Shown: positions 25,491 through 34,589, counted from the stretch's first letter. The stretch: DNA of 64,000 nt from Bacteroidales bacterium (GCA_017633985.1 JAGBOF010000025.1:1-64000), one strand, 5' to 3'. Numbers and translations: made by a program. Notes: generated from the letters alone by a model not told the origin.

Positions 25491-27617
25491 ATGAAAAGAA
25501 AAATTATTATGGGAGCCTTATTTGCGGCTCTTGCATTTACAGGTTGCCAACAAAAGAGCGTAAAAGATAAAGACGCTATCGGCAAACCGCAAATTGAAGT
25601 TAAAGACGGTATGTTAAGCCCTGAAGTTTTATGGGCATTCGGTCGTATAGGAGACGTAAGCGTATCCCCTGACGGAAAGAAAGTGTTGTATACCGTTACT
25701 TACTACGACATTGAAAAGAATAAAGGTAATGCCGAAGTTTATATCATGGATGCCGACGGCGGAAATGTTAAACAACTGACCCAGACGAAAAATTCGGAAT
25801 TCAATGTTATATTCAATCCGCAGGGAGATAAGATAGGATTTATTTATGCGGACGGAGATGACGTCAATATCTATGAAATGAACCTTGACGGGACTTCAAG
25901 AAAAAAGATTTCGGACTTAAAGGACGGTGATTTGGAAGGATTTTCTTACGCTCCCGACGGAAAACACGTTGTTTATGTGCGTGCTTTGCCAAAGAAAGAC
26001 AAATATGAATACCTTAAGGAAGGTTTGGAGAAGACTACGGGCAGAATTAACGACGATTTGGCATACAGACATTGGGACAATTGGGTAGACAACGTTCCTC
26101 AACCGTTTGTTGCGGAATTTGACGGCAAGACAGTCGGCGAAGGCGTCAATTTGCTTGAAGGAACAGAGTTTGAAAGTCCTATGCGTCCGTGGGGCGGTAT
26201 GGAACAAATAGCATGGAGCCCCGACAGCAAGAAGATTGCTTACACTTGCCGCAAGAAAACGGGTAAGGATTACGCATACTCAACCAACAGTGACATATTT
26301 ATTTATGACATTGCCACCAAACAAACCGAGAATATATCGGAAGGTATGATGGGTTACGACCAGAATCCTGTTTTTTCGCCTGACGGCAAAACCATTGCGT
26401 GGGAAAGCATGGAAAGAGACGGATATGAAGCCGACAAGATAAGATTATTCGTCTATGATTTCGCAACAAAGAAAGCCCAATACATGACCGAACAATTTGA
26501 TCAGAATGCCAACGGTCTTAAATACTCATCTGACAGCAAATACATATATTTTGTTTCGGACTATCACGCAAAAGACAATATTTATAAGTTGAATATTGCA
26601 ACCAAAGAGATAAAACAAATAACCAATTCGGTATGTGATTACACTGCAGTTATGCCTGCGGGCGACAAATTGATTGCTACGCGTATGAGCATGAGCAATC
26701 CGATAGAAATTTGGTCGGTTAATGAAGCTGACGGCAAGGAAACAAAGATTTCTACGGTAAATGACGACCTTATGGCGAAAGTTAAATGGGGTAAAGTGGA
26801 AGAACGTTGGCTGAAAGCTACTGACGGCAAAGACCTTCACACATGGGTGATTTATCCTCCTGACTTTGATCCGACTAAAAAGTATCCTACGCTTCTTTAT
26901 TGCGAAGGCGGTCCTCAAAGTACGGTATCACAGTTCTGGTCTTACAGATGGAATTTCCAGATTATGGCTGCCCACGGCTATATAATAGTTGCTCCTAACC
27001 GCAGAGGCTTACCAGGTTTCGGTCAAGAGTGGTTGGAAGAAATTTCGGGCGATTACGGCGGACAGTGCATGAGAGATTACTTCACTGCTATCGATGAATT
27101 ATCCAAGGAACCGTATGTGGACGTTGATCACCGCGGTGCTGTGGGAGCAAGTTTCGGAGGTTACAGCGTTTATTGGCTTGCAGGCCATCATGATAAGAGG
27201 TTTAAAGCCTTTATCGCACATAACGGTATGTTCAATTTGGACCAACAGTATCTGGAGACCGAAGAAATGTGGTTTGTTAACTGGGATCTTGGCGGTCCTT
27301 ACTGGAGTAAAGACCCTAAAGTGCAGAAATCTTACGCCAATTCACCACACTTGTTCGTTGATAAGTGGGATACGCCTATTATGGTGATACATTCGGAGTT
27401 TGATTTCCGCATCGTTGCTTCCCAAGGTATGGCTGCTTACAATGCTGCATTGAACCGCGGAATTCCTGCAAGATATTTGTACTTCCCTGACGAAACACAC
27501 TGGGTTTTGAAACCACAGAACGGAATTCTTTGGCAAAGAAACTTCTTTGATTGGCTTGATAAGTGGCTTAAAGAAGGCAATCAGCAAAGCAAAACAACTG
27601 AAAGCGAAAATAAATAA
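25491..27617 (+). CDS. S9 family peptidase, lipoprotein (prolyl oligopeptidase type)
   Basis: A 708-residue protein: lipoprotein signal with lipobox FTGC (Cys near 19), a PD40-type beta-propeller (about 50-440; repeated SPDGKxVxY motifs such as VSPDGKKVLYT), and an alpha/beta-hydrolase domain with nucleophile GASFGGYS (near 570), Asp in HSEFDFR and His in DETHW. It resembles Bacteroidetes dipeptidyl or acylaminoacyl peptidases that trim peptides in the periplasm. The start at 25491 fits both the lipoprotein signal and the promoter. It is followed by an inverted repeat. Confidence 0.9.
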   Translation: MKRKIIMGALFAALAFTGCQQKSVKDKDAIGKPQIEVKDGMLSPEVLWAFGRIGDVSVSPDGKKVLYTVTYYDIEKNKGNAEVYIMDADGGNVKQLTQTKNSEFNVIFNPQGDKIGFIYADGDDVNIYEMNLDGTSRKKISDLKDGDLEGFSYAPDGKHVVYVRALPKKDKYEYLKEGLEKTTGRINDDLAYRHWDNWVDNVPQPFVAEFDGKTVGEGVNLLEGTEFESPMRPWGGMEQIAWSPDSKKIAYTCRKKTGKDYAYSTNSDIFIYDIATKQTENISEGMMGYDQNPVFSPDGKTIAWESMERDGYEADKIRLFVYDFATKKAQYMTEQFDQNANGLKYSSDSKYIYFVSDYHAKDNIYKLNIATKEIKQITNSVCDYTAVMPAGDKLIATRMSMSNPIEIWSVNEADGKETKISTVNDDLMAKVKWGKVEERWLKATDGKDLHTWVIYPPDFDPTKKYPTLLYCEGGPQSTVSQFWSYRWNFQIMAAHGYIIVAPNRRGLPGFGQEWLEEISGDYGGQCMRDYFTAIDELSKEPYVDVDHRGAVGASFGGYSVYWLAGHHDKRFKAFIAHNGMFNLDQQYLETEEMWFVNWDLGGPYWSKDPKVQKSYANSPHLFVDKWDTPIMVIHSEFDFRIVASQGMAAYNAALNRGIPARYLYFPDETHWVLKPQNGILWQRNFFDWLDKWLKEGNQQSKTTESENK

Positions 27618-27632
27618 TAATTAAAAAAACCT

Positions 27633-27711
27633 CTGCATACTGCATATTATAATAAGCACCGTTTCTAAATATTTTTTACAAGAAATAAGATTTGTAATAC
27701 GCAGTATGCAG
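27633..27711. repeat. 17-bp inverted repeat around a 45-bp spacer
   Basis: Arms 27633-27649 (CTGCATACTGCATATTA) and 27695-27711 match with one mismatch. It lies 15 bp after the peptidase stop and just before the small lipoprotein gene. It could be a terminator-like or mRNA-end structure, or a small repeat; no U-tract follows. Confidence 0.55.
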
Positions 27712-27735
27712 AATTTAGAACAAACACAAAACAGT

Positions 27736-28380
27736 ATGAAGAGAATAATAACAAATTTTAGAAACCTGTTTGCATTAGCGCTGATCACATTAACAGGAAC
27801 ATTAACATTCGTTGCATGCGGAGATGACAACGAAGAAATCAAAAAAGAGGACGCTACCGAACTGGCAAGTGCTTATAGCTTTGCAGACCTCAATGTTAAA
27901 CGAACCATGGCATTGAGTCAATTAATTCCGATATTCCAAAATGACGGTCTTGAACTATGGCAAGAAGAAGATTACTACGAAGCAACGAAATATGTCAGCT
28001 ATCAAGGAACGCTTTTAAAATACAAAGTTGCTTTTTCTTGTCAGGACGGAACGAATCTGACAAATCATGCGATAGAGTTCTGGGTTGAAGACATTGAAAA
28101 GTACGCTGATGCAGAAAGTATATTAAAGTTCAAATTAGAAGAAGAAGGCTCGTTTGCCACAGAAACTGCAACAAACATCACTGTCTATGCTCCTGCGGGA
28201 ACAAAAACGTTTACAAACAAATCCGATGCTACTGATTGGTTCTTAAGTCAGTGTAAGGCAACTGACGATGATGTATGCAAGATAACGTTTTCGTATAAAA
28301 ATATGACTACATTTGTAAGATATGAAAGCCTTCTTGACAAAGCGGACGAAATTCTTATCACATACGGCGTTTCCGACTGA
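27736..28380 (+). CDS. Small lipoprotein of unknown function
   Basis: A 214-residue protein with a lipoprotein signal (FVACG, Cys near 28), an acidic linker (DDNEEIKKED) and a compact mixed alpha/beta domain containing two cysteines (FSCQD, LSQCKATDDDVCK). The start at 27736 puts the basic n-region MKRIITNFRN directly before the hydrophobic core; an in-frame ATG ten codons upstream gives a poorer signal. No family recognised. It is flanked by an inverted repeat upstream and a terminator downstream. Confidence 0.7.
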   Translation: MKRIITNFRNLFALALITLTGTLTFVACGDDNEEIKKEDATELASAYSFADLNVKRTMALSQLIPIFQNDGLELWQEEDYYEATKYVSYQGTLLKYKVAFSCQDGTNLTNHAIEFWVEDIEKYADAESILKFKLEEEGSFATETATNITVYAPAGTKTFTNKSDATDWFLSQCKATDDDVCKITFSYKNMTTFVRYESLLDKADEILITYGVSD

Positions 28381-28411
28381 ATGCAGTATAACAAAATAAG
28401 CAAATACAGAG

Positions 28412-28450
28412 AACAGGGACGTAAAAATTTATGTTCCTGTTTTGTTATTT
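28412..28450 (+). terminator. Terminator of the small lipoprotein gene
   Basis: Stem 28412-28420 (AACAGGGAC) with 28433-28441 (GTTCCTGTT, one G-U pair), then a T-rich run. Confidence 0.65.
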
Positions 28451-28475
28451 TCATGCAAATTAAAAAAAAAATCCG

Positions 28476-28484
28476 TAACTTTGC
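28476..28484 (+). promoter_or_regulatory. -7 element for the DUF3127 gene
   Basis: TAACTTTGC, 40 nt before the ATG at 28524. Confidence 0.65.
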
Positions 28485-28523
28485 AACTCAATAGTAAAGT
28501 ATAATCATAAAACAATAAATACA

Positions 28524-29084
28524 ATGGAAATAATAGGAAGATTATCAATGTTATTGCCTGAACGAAGAGGTGAAGGAGCAAGAGGACCTTGGGTAAGAGG
28601 CGGATTTGTTATAGATACGGAAGAACAATTTTCACGCAAAATTGCCTTTGATGTATGGGGTGATGACAGAATTAATGCAATTAAAGGTATTCCAGCAGGA
28701 ACTCAAATAAAGGTTGTGTTCACTATAGAGTCCAGAGAGAATAACGAACGCTGGTATACCTCATGCCGTTGCACCAATGTGGAGACTTTCACTTCAGCAA
28801 TGCCGCAAAATCCTTACGGACAGCCGCAACAAGGTTATCAGATGCCGCCGCAGGGTTACGGACAGCCAACGGGACAACCTCAAATGCCGCCTCAAGGCTA
28901 TAACCAACCGTCTGCGCAGCCACAAATGCCGCAACAGCCAGCTTATCAGCAACCAGCACAATCACAAATGCCGATTGAAGACACGCAGGTACCTTACCAA
29001 CAACCACCTGTTACTCCGCAATCCATGGGAGGAACGATTGAACAAGCATCTATGCCTGAAGAAACTGATGATTTGCCGTTCTGA
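28524..29084 (+). CDS. DUF3127 OB-fold-like protein with SSB-type C-terminal tip
   Basis: A 186-residue protein. Residues 1-90 match DUF3127 (MEIIGRLSMLLPER..., FSRKIAFDVWGDD, VVFTIESRENNERWYTSCRC), a compact beta-barrel common in Bacteroidetes. Residues 92-170 are a disordered Gln/Pro/Gly linker with repeated PPQGY and QPQMP motifs. The protein ends ETDDLPF, very like the acidic DDDIPF tip by which single-stranded DNA-binding protein recruits repair enzymes. It may therefore be an SSB-like nucleic-acid-binding protein. An intrinsic terminator follows 20 bp after the stop. Confidence 0.8.
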   Translation: MEIIGRLSMLLPERRGEGARGPWVRGGFVIDTEEQFSRKIAFDVWGDDRINAIKGIPAGTQIKVVFTIESRENNERWYTSCRCTNVETFTSAMPQNPYGQPQQGYQMPPQGYGQPTGQPQMPPQGYNQPSAQPQMPQQPAYQQPAQSQMPIEDTQVPYQQPPVTPQSMGGTIEQASMPEETDDLPF

Positions 29085-30366
29085 TATATCCGAACAACAT
29101 AACACTGCATACAGAAGACACAAAAACCTTCTGTATGTAGTTTTTTTTATCCTGCTGTTCAATATCCCGAACCTGCATTGCCAAACAGACTCTGTAAAAC
29201 ATCTGCCTAAAGAAACAATATCTTATGCCACCGAAACACTGCTTGAATCCAATACTTTCAATTCGGTTTATATTGCTTTACCGCTGTTTTGCCAAAGCAT
29301 AACGTACCGAAATTACGGGGTACATCTGCGTGATATGCGCATAAGATACTTCAACAACTTCTCTTATGACTACGATACCTACTTACAATTCGTTCCCTTC
29401 GGACTGGCATATGCACTCAAAGGCTTCGGACTGCAAAGCGAAAGCTCATGGACGCAAATGATAACGGCGTCGGCACTTGCTTTTACGGTAGGATACGGTT
29501 TGACATCACTTTTAAAGAATAATATTGAGGAGCGAAGGCCTGAATATGCAGCCTATAAATCATTTCCTTCGGGGCATACGGCAATTGCATTTATCGGAGC
29601 GTCGGTTTTAAGCAAGGAATACAAAAACAAATATCCTTGGATAAGTGTCGGCGGATATATGTTGGCTGCCGCTACTGGTATTTCACGTATTGCGAACAAC
29701 CGACACTGGCTTCACGACGTCTTTGCAGGTGCAGGTTTAGGCATATCGGCAACCGAACTGGCTTACTCCTTAACTGGAATTCTTTTCAACAAACAATATT
29801 CGGGTAATTTCTCTGCGGACTATAACGATACGCATAACGAGCATCCTAATTTTGCCAATCTGTCGGTTACCTATAATATTAATTTTTTCAACAATCCGCA
29901 ACAACTTAACAATTCCACGTCTTATTCCGTCAGAAACGGTATCGGGGCTTGTGTTGAGGCGGCATATTTTCCTTGGAAGCATTTAGGGCTTGACGTTAAA
30001 ACAAAAATAGACGCCTATATAGTGGATAATCAGAATATCTGGTGGCCAGAAGATTCGGTTATGTTTATAAAATCTTTTGAAATAGGTCCTGTATTTGCTT
30101 ATCCCGTAATTTCCCGCATTTATACAGGTATTCGCTGCGGCATAGGTATGAATCATGTTGACGGCAACCAACTACAAGATGACGTTCCTTTGAAAAGCCA
30201 AAACAATATGCAATATTCTTTCGGTGTTTTTGCTAATATCTGGACTGACAGACATACTTATTTACGCCTATTTGCCGATTATAATTACACTTGTTTGACA
30301 ATAGAAGACGTAAAGCAAAAATTCCCTGTTGCAGCGTTTGGTTGCTGTTTCGGATTGCACTTTTAA
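29068..30366 (+). CDS. PAP2-superfamily phosphatase with C-terminal outer-membrane-like domain
   Basis: A 432-residue exported protein. ATG 29068 overlaps the previous stop by 17 bp and gives a basic n-region followed by LLYVVFFILLF and a cleavage site near LHCQ; no closer start exists. The PAP2 domain has all three acid-phosphatase motifs: KNNIEERRP, PSGHT and SRIANNRHWLHD (about 150-220). The last 170 residues form a beta-strand-rich region (IGACVEAAYF, GIRCGIGM, GVFANIW) that looks like a small outer-membrane barrel. It probably dephosphorylates a lipid phosphate or pyrophosphate in the periplasm. A terminator-like hairpin sits inside the first 27 codons. Confidence 0.8.
   Translation: MICRSDISEQHNTAYRRHKNLLYVVFFILLFNIPNLHCQTDSVKHLPKETISYATETLLESNTFNSVYIALPLFCQSITYRNYGVHLRDMRIRYFNNFSYDYDTYLQFVPFGLAYALKGFGLQSESSWTQMITASALAFTVGYGLTSLLKNNIEERRPEYAAYKSFPSGHTAIAFIGASVLSKEYKNKYPWISVGGYMLAAATGISRIANNRHWLHDVFAGAGLGISATELAYSLTGILFNKQYSGNFSADYNDTHNEHPNFANLSVTYNINFFNNPQQLNNSTSYSVRNGIGACVEAAYFPWKHLGLDVKTKIDAYIVDNQNIWWPEDSVMFIKSFEIGPVFAYPVISRIYTGIRCGIGMNHVDGNQLQDDVPLKSQNNMQYSFGVFANIWTDRHTYLRLFADYNYTCLTIEDVKQKFPVAAFGCCFGLHF
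29104..29148 (+). terminator. Strong intrinsic terminator inside the PAP2 N-terminal codons
   Basis: Stem 29104-29117 (ACTGCATACAGAAG) with 29128-29141 (one G-U pair), loop 10 nt, then eight T at 29141-29148. It ends DUF3127 transcripts and may attenuate the PAP2 gene. Confidence 0.75.
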
Positions 30367-30416
30367 AACCAACCGTAAATCAATATATTACGACAATACG
30401 TCAAAAGGCTGAAATA

Positions 30417-30521
30417 ATCAGCGATATTATTTTACTGATCTGCGATAATAATTTATTAATCTGCGATGTCAGTAAATTAATCTGCGATATTAATTTTCTA
30501 ATCTGCGATATTATTTTTGCA
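30417..30521. repeat. 21-bp phased array 4 (5 units)
   Basis: Unit starts 30417, 30438, 30459, 30480 and 30501. Cores ATCAGCGATA, then ATCTGCGATA, ATCTGCGATG, ATCTGCGATA and ATCTGCGATA, with spacers such as TTATTTTACTG and ATAATTTATTA. It lies 50 bp after the PAP2 stop and 120 bp before the FKBP promoter. It has little self-complementarity, so a terminator role is unlikely. Confidence 0.9.
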
Positions 30522-30642
30522 TAAAGCCTTTGTTTTATTTTGCGGTGGTATTTCGGTAAAATAAAAATACGTTTTGAGGGCATTTTACGCCGCATCGGAA
30601 ATTTATTTTGACTTTTAAGTAATGTATGTTGCAAATATTTTA

Positions 30643-30651
30643 TAATTTTGC
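30643..30651 (+). promoter_or_regulatory. -7 element for the FKBP gene
   Basis: TAATTTTGC, 28 nt before ATG 30679; it overlaps no plausible coding start. Confidence 0.65.
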
Positions 30652-30678
30652 TGATTGTTTGAATTTATTAAAAATCAA

Positions 30679-31431
30679 ATGAAAAGAATAATTCTACTAA
30701 AAGGTTGTATTTTATTGGCCTCTACCGCCTTTTATTCATGTTCACAGAAGGATGCGGCGGTAAGTAAATCAGACATTAAGTCCATGCGGGACTCCGTATC
30801 GTATGCTTACGGATATTTGATGGGAATGCAATCCCGCAATCAGGGACAGTTGGACATTGATTCACGGATATTTGCGGCTGCGTTCCGTCAAGGCTATGAC
30901 AACGACACCGATGCTTTGTTCAAACAAGCTGAATGTGCGGATATTTTGGATAATTATGCCCGTACGAAACAGGAAGGGGTTGATAACAACGTAAAAGAAA
31001 AAGCCGTAAAGAACATTGCGCAGGCTGAAAAATTCTTAAAAGACAACCAAACAAAGGACGGAATAAAACAAACGGAAAGCGGATTGCAATACAAAGTAAT
31101 CAAACAGGGCAAAGGCGTCAAACCGCAGACAAACAGAGGCGACAGGATACGTTTCCGTTACGGTTTAAGCGTTTTGGACGGCGACGGCAAAATAAGGAAA
31201 GTGCAGTCTGATTTTGACAAACCCGATTCTCCGCCGCATTTGCAGGGTGTGGATAACTTTATAAGCGGATTCACCGAAGCGGTACAAATGATGAATGCGG
31301 GCAGCAGATACACCGTTTGGATACATCCCGACCTTGGTTACGGATTGCAGGACAATCCCGAAATACCTGCGGGAAGTCTTTTGATATTTGACATAGAGGT
31401 TACCGACGTATTGCCGGGCGAAGGCGAATAA
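30679..31431 (+). CDS. FKBP-type peptidyl-prolyl isomerase lipoprotein
   Basis: A 250-residue protein: lipoprotein signal with lipobox FYSC (Cys near 21), an FkpA-like helical N-domain (SYAYGYLMGMQSRNQGQLDID, about 40-120) and a C-terminal FKBP domain (GLQYKVIKQGKGVKPQTNRGD to GSLLIFDIEVTDVLPG, about 135-248). The domain folds periplasmic proteins at proline bonds. The usual hydrophobic FKBP core GYG (DLGYGLQDNPEIPAGSLLIF) is present. ATG 30679 is preferred to the upstream TTG at 30655. Confidence 0.85.
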   Translation: MKRIILLKGCILLASTAFYSCSQKDAAVSKSDIKSMRDSVSYAYGYLMGMQSRNQGQLDIDSRIFAAAFRQGYDNDTDALFKQAECADILDNYARTKQEGVDNNVKEKAVKNIAQAEKFLKDNQTKDGIKQTESGLQYKVIKQGKGVKPQTNRGDRIRFRYGLSVLDGDGKIRKVQSDFDKPDSPPHLQGVDNFISGFTEAVQMMNAGSRYTVWIHPDLGYGLQDNPEIPAGSLLIFDIEVTDVLPGEGE

Positions 31432-31476
31432 TTGCAATTTGTTGCGGTTTTTCTTTGTCAGAATAAAAAAAGTTCT

Positions 31477-31485
31477 TAACTTTGC
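31477..31485 (+). promoter_or_regulatory. -7 element for rpsO
   Basis: TAACTTTGC, 52 nt before the ATG at 31537. Confidence 0.65.
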
Positions 31486-31536
31486 AACTTCAAAATTAAG
31501 TTATTAAATAATAAATTTTAGTAAAAACAAGACAAA

Positions 31537-31806
31537 ATGTATTTAACAAGCGAGAAAAAGAGAGAGATTTTCGGTAAGTTCGGCAAAAACGAACAGGATA
31601 CCGGCTCTGCAGAGGGACAGATAGCATTATTCACGTTTCGCATTCAGCACTTAACTGAATATTCCAAGCAACACAAGAACGATAACTTCACCAAACGTGC
31701 ATTGGTACGCCTTGTGGGCAAAAGAAGACGTATGTTGGACTATCTGAAAAAGAAAGACATCAACCGTTACCGTGCAGTAATAAAAGAGTTGGGTCTAAGA
31801 AAGTAA
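31537..31806 (+). CDS. rpsO: 30S ribosomal protein S15
   Basis: An 89-residue full-length S15: FGKNEQDTGSAEGQIALFTFRI, TEYSKQHKNDNFTKRAL and VGKRRRMLDYLKKKD are conserved segments that bind the 16S rRNA central domain. It is directly upstream of pnp, the classic rpsO-pnp order, but an intrinsic terminator lies between them. Confidence 0.97.
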   Translation: MYLTSEKKREIFGKFGKNEQDTGSAEGQIALFTFRIQHLTEYSKQHKNDNFTKRALVRLVGKRRRMLDYLKKKDINRYRAVIKELGLRK

Positions 31807-31852
31807 TTAAACTAAAAATTGGTTACTTCAATTTAACAACAAAGAAAAATTC

Positions 31853-31886
31853 AAAGGCAATCAATCATTTTGCGATTGCCTTTTTT
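31853..31886 (+). terminator. Terminator between rpsO and pnp
   Basis: Stem 31853-31862 (AAAGGCAATC) with 31874-31883 (GATTGCCTTT), followed by T to 31886. Confidence 0.85.
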
Positions 31887-31991
31887 GTGTTTATATCAAA
31901 TAACAGCAGAACAAAAGAGCCAGATGTAATTATTAATGTGTGTCCTTTTTAGGCTCTTTAGGGACAAGATGAAATTAATTAAAAACAAAAG

Positions 31992-34265
31992 ATGATTGGA
32001 ATTAAAAAAGTCTTCTCTTTGGCTGACGGAAGACAGATTGAAATTGAGACGGGCAAACTTGCAAAACAGGCTGACGGCTCAGCAGTGGTTAAAATGGGCG
32101 ATACGATGATACTTGCAACCGTTTGCGCAAAGAAAGAAGCAGGCGCAGACGTTGATTTCATGCCCCTAAGTGTGGATTACCAGGAAAAATATGCCGCAAC
32201 GGGTAAATTCCCGGGCGGATTCTTTAAACGCGAAGCCCGTCCGAGTGAATACGAAATACTTATAGCACGTTTGGTAGACAGAGCGTTAAGACCTTTGTTC
32301 CCTTCAAACTATCACGCAGAAGTTCAGGTTCAGATAACTTTGATTTCGGGCGATCACCAAAACCCGCCTGATGCATTGGCAGCCCTTGCTGCGGCAGCGG
32401 CTTTGGCTTGCAGTGACATACCTTTCGAAGGTCCTGTATCGGAATGCCGTGTTGCAAGAATAAACGGCGAATTTATCATCAACCCTGATTATTCCCAACA
32501 GGAAGAAGCCGATTTGGATTTAATCGTTGCCGCAACAAAAGACAACATCATGATGGTTGAAGGCGAGATGAAGGAAGTCAGCGAAGATGTTATGTTAAAC
32601 GCATTGAAGGCTGCACACGAAAGCATCAAGATTCACTGTCAGGCATTGGAGGAATTGACTGTTTTGGCTGGCAAAACCGAAAAACGCGAATACTGCCACG
32701 AAGAAGATGACGAAGAAATAAGACAAAAAATGATTGATGCCTGCTATCAGCAATGTTATGATCTGGCAAAACAAGGCATCAAATCCAAACAGGAACGCAG
32801 CGAGAAGTTCGACGCCGTTTACGAAGCATTCCTTGAAACTATTGACGAAGAATACAAAGAGCAGCACATCGTTATGCTTAACCGTTACTTCCACGACATA
32901 CACAAGGAAGCAATGCGTGACATGGTTTTGAATGAAAGAGTCCGTTTGGACGGCAGACAATTGGAAGAAATACGCCCTATATGGACAGAAATAGACTACT
33001 TACCGTCGGCGCACGGTTCTGCAATCTTTACAAGAGGCGAAACGCAGTCTCTTTCCACCTGTACGCTGGGAACAAAACTTGACGAACAGACCATAGACGG
33101 AGCAATGATTGAGGGAAGCAACCGTTTCATATTGCACTACAACTTCCCGGGTTTTGCAACGGGCGAAGTAAAAGGAAACAAATCCACTTCCAGAAGGGAA
33201 ATAGGCCACGGCAATTTGGCAATGCGTGCTTTGAAACAAGTCTTACCTAACGAAGAAGACTGCCCTTACACGATACGTGTGGTAAGCGACATATTGGAAT
33301 CCAACGGTTCCTCATCCATGGCAACCGTTTGCGCAGGATGTTTGGCTTTGATGGACGCAGGAGTTCAGATAACCAAACCTGTATCTGGTATTGCTATGGG
33401 ATTGATTGAGAAAAACGGTAAATGGGCTGTGCTTTCCGACATATTGGGCGACGAAGACCATTTGGGAGATATGGACTTCAAGGTTTGCGGAACCCGTGAC
33501 GGAATTACGGCATGCCAGATGGATATTAAATGCGACGGTCTTTCGTACGAAATACTTGCACAGGCACTTGCACAGGCTAAACGCGGAAGGGAACATATCC
33601 TTAACATAATTACCGACACTATTGCCGCTCCCCGTGAAGACTACAAACCGCACGTACCGCGTATTATCTCGATGTTTATTCCTAAAGAGTTTATCGGTGC
33701 GGTTATCGGACCTCAAGGAAAGAACATCCAGCAGATACAGACGGATACGGATACGGTTATCGTTATTGAGGAGAAGGGAGATTACGGCGTTTGCGAAATA
33801 TCTTCGGCTAATAAGGAAGGAATCGAAATGGCTGCAGCACGTATCAAAGCCATTACAACCGTTCCAGAAGTGGGCGAAGTATACGATGCAACCGTTAAAT
33901 CCATTATGCCTTACGGAGCATTCGTTGAATTTCTTCCTGGCAAGGAAGGATTGTTACACGTTACGGAAATCGACTGGAAACGCATTGAAAAAGTTGAGGA
34001 CGTATTGAAAGAAGGCGACGAAATCCGTGTTAAACTTATAGGCATAGACAAACAAAGCGGTAAATTCAAACTTTCGCACCGTGTATTGATACCTAAACCA
34101 GAAGGATACGTTGATAACAACTCCAAACCGAGAAATAACAACCGTCCTAACAACAATCACGGCAATAACAACAGAAATAACGGCGGCGGAAGAAACAATA
34201 ACCAAAGGGAATCGGCACCCCATCATATTAACAACATTAATATCAAAAGGGATAACAGATTCTAA
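31992..34265 (+). CDS. pnp: Polyribonucleotide nucleotidyltransferase
   Basis: A 757-residue phosphorolytic 3'-5' exoribonuclease: two RNase PH domains separated by the helical linker (about 1-540), a KH domain ([12 protein letters not shown], near 575), an S1 domain ([29 protein letters not shown], near 625-695) and a low-complexity Asn/Arg/Gly tail (about 705-757, [19 protein letters not shown]). Catalytic segment MKVCGTRDG is [19 protein letters not shown]. The asparagine-rich tail is likely disordered and RNA-binding. Confidence 0.96.
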   Translation: MIGIKKVFSLADGRQIEIETGKLAKQADGSAVVKMGDTMILATVCAKKEAGADVDFMPLSVDYQEKYAATGKFPGGFFKREARPSEYEILIARLVDRALRPLFPSNYHAEVQVQITLISGDHQNPPDALAALAAAAALACSDIPFEGPVSECRVARINGEFIINPDYSQQEEADLDLIVAATKDNIMMVEGEMKEVSEDVMLNALKAAHESIKIHCQALEELTVLAGKTEKREYCHEEDDEEIRQKMIDACYQQCYDLAKQGIKSKQERSEKFDAVYEAFLETIDEEYKEQHIVMLNRYFHDIHKEAMRDMVLNERVRLDGRQLEEIRPIWTEIDYLPSAHGSAIFTRGETQSLSTCTLGTKLDEQTIDGAMIEGSNRFILHYNFPGFATGEVKGNKSTSRREIGHGNLAMRALKQVLPNEEDCPYTIRVVSDILESNGSSSMATVCAGCLALMDAGVQITKPVSGIAMGLIEKNGKWAVLSDILGDEDHLGDMDFKVCGTRDGITACQMDIKCDGLSYEILAQALAQAKRGREHILNIITDTIAAPREDYKPHVPRIISMFIPKEFIGAVIGPQGKNIQQIQTDTDTVIVIEEKGDYGVCEISSANKEGIEMAAARIKAITTVPEVGEVYDATVKSIMPYGAFVEFLPGKEGLLHVTEIDWKRIEKVEDVLKEGDEIRVKLIGIDKQSGKFKLSHRVLIPKPEGYVDNNSKPRNNNRPNNNHGNNNRNNGGGRNNNQRESAPHHINNINIKRDNRF

Positions 34266-34335
34266 TCCGAGGTGATTATATACCGATGCGGCATTATGTT
34301 ACATGCCCTCGGTACCATGAAAAAACAATGTTTTT

Positions 34336-34378
34336 AAGTGCGTTTTTCTCTTACAGAAAACGCACTTTTATTTTATTA
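34336..34378 (+). terminator. Terminator of pnp
   Basis: Perfect 11-bp stem 34336-34346 (AAGTGCGTTTT) with 34357-34367, followed by TTTATTTTATT. Confidence 0.85.
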
Positions 34379-34400
34379 TAAATCAACTGGTTGTAGAAAC

Positions 34401-34484
34401 ACGCCGTTTGAGCAAATTAAAACGCCGTTTTATTTTATTAATCACGCAGAATAATTTATTAAAACGCCTTATTATTTTTACCGC
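34401..34484. repeat. 21-bp phased array 5 (4 units)
   Basis: Unit starts 34401, 34422, 34443 and 34464. Cores ACGCCGTTTG, ACGCCGTTTT, CACGCAGAAT and ACGCCTTATT, spacers AGCAAATTAAA, ATTTTATTAAT and AATTTATTAAA. Its first unit is nearly identical to the first unit of array 7. It lies beyond the pnp terminator. Confidence 0.9.
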
Positions 34485-34564
34485 ACAACTGTTGCATAAA
34501 ACCAAAAGCCTTAACAAGCAGCCTAATCGGACAGGACGGACATTTTTTACACGATAAAATCCGT

Positions 34565-34589
34565 CGGACAAACATGTCCGCTGTTTTTT
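34565..34589 (+). terminator. Orphan intrinsic-terminator hairpin
   Basis: CGGACA (34565-34570) with TGTCCG (34575-34580), then CTG and six T. The nearest upstream gene (pnp) already has a terminator, so this may end a small RNA from 34380-34560. Confidence 0.55.

Noticed and set aside
28777-29067. Upstream extension of the PAP2 frame through the DUF3127 gene
   Set aside because: It would be a second frame of the Gln/Pro-rich linker; ATG 29068 gives a proper signal peptide.
30417-30521. CRISPR-like array
   Set aside because: The whole 21-bp unit repeats, with no unique spacers of 30-40 bp, and no cas genes are present.
30291-30524. Open frames of 60-80 codons over arrays (plus strand here, minus strand 30401-30634, and 45135-45323) that look like coiled-coil proteins
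   Set aside because: The heptads come from the 21-bp period; flanking residues differ between arrays and starts lack promoters, so they are not annotated as genes.
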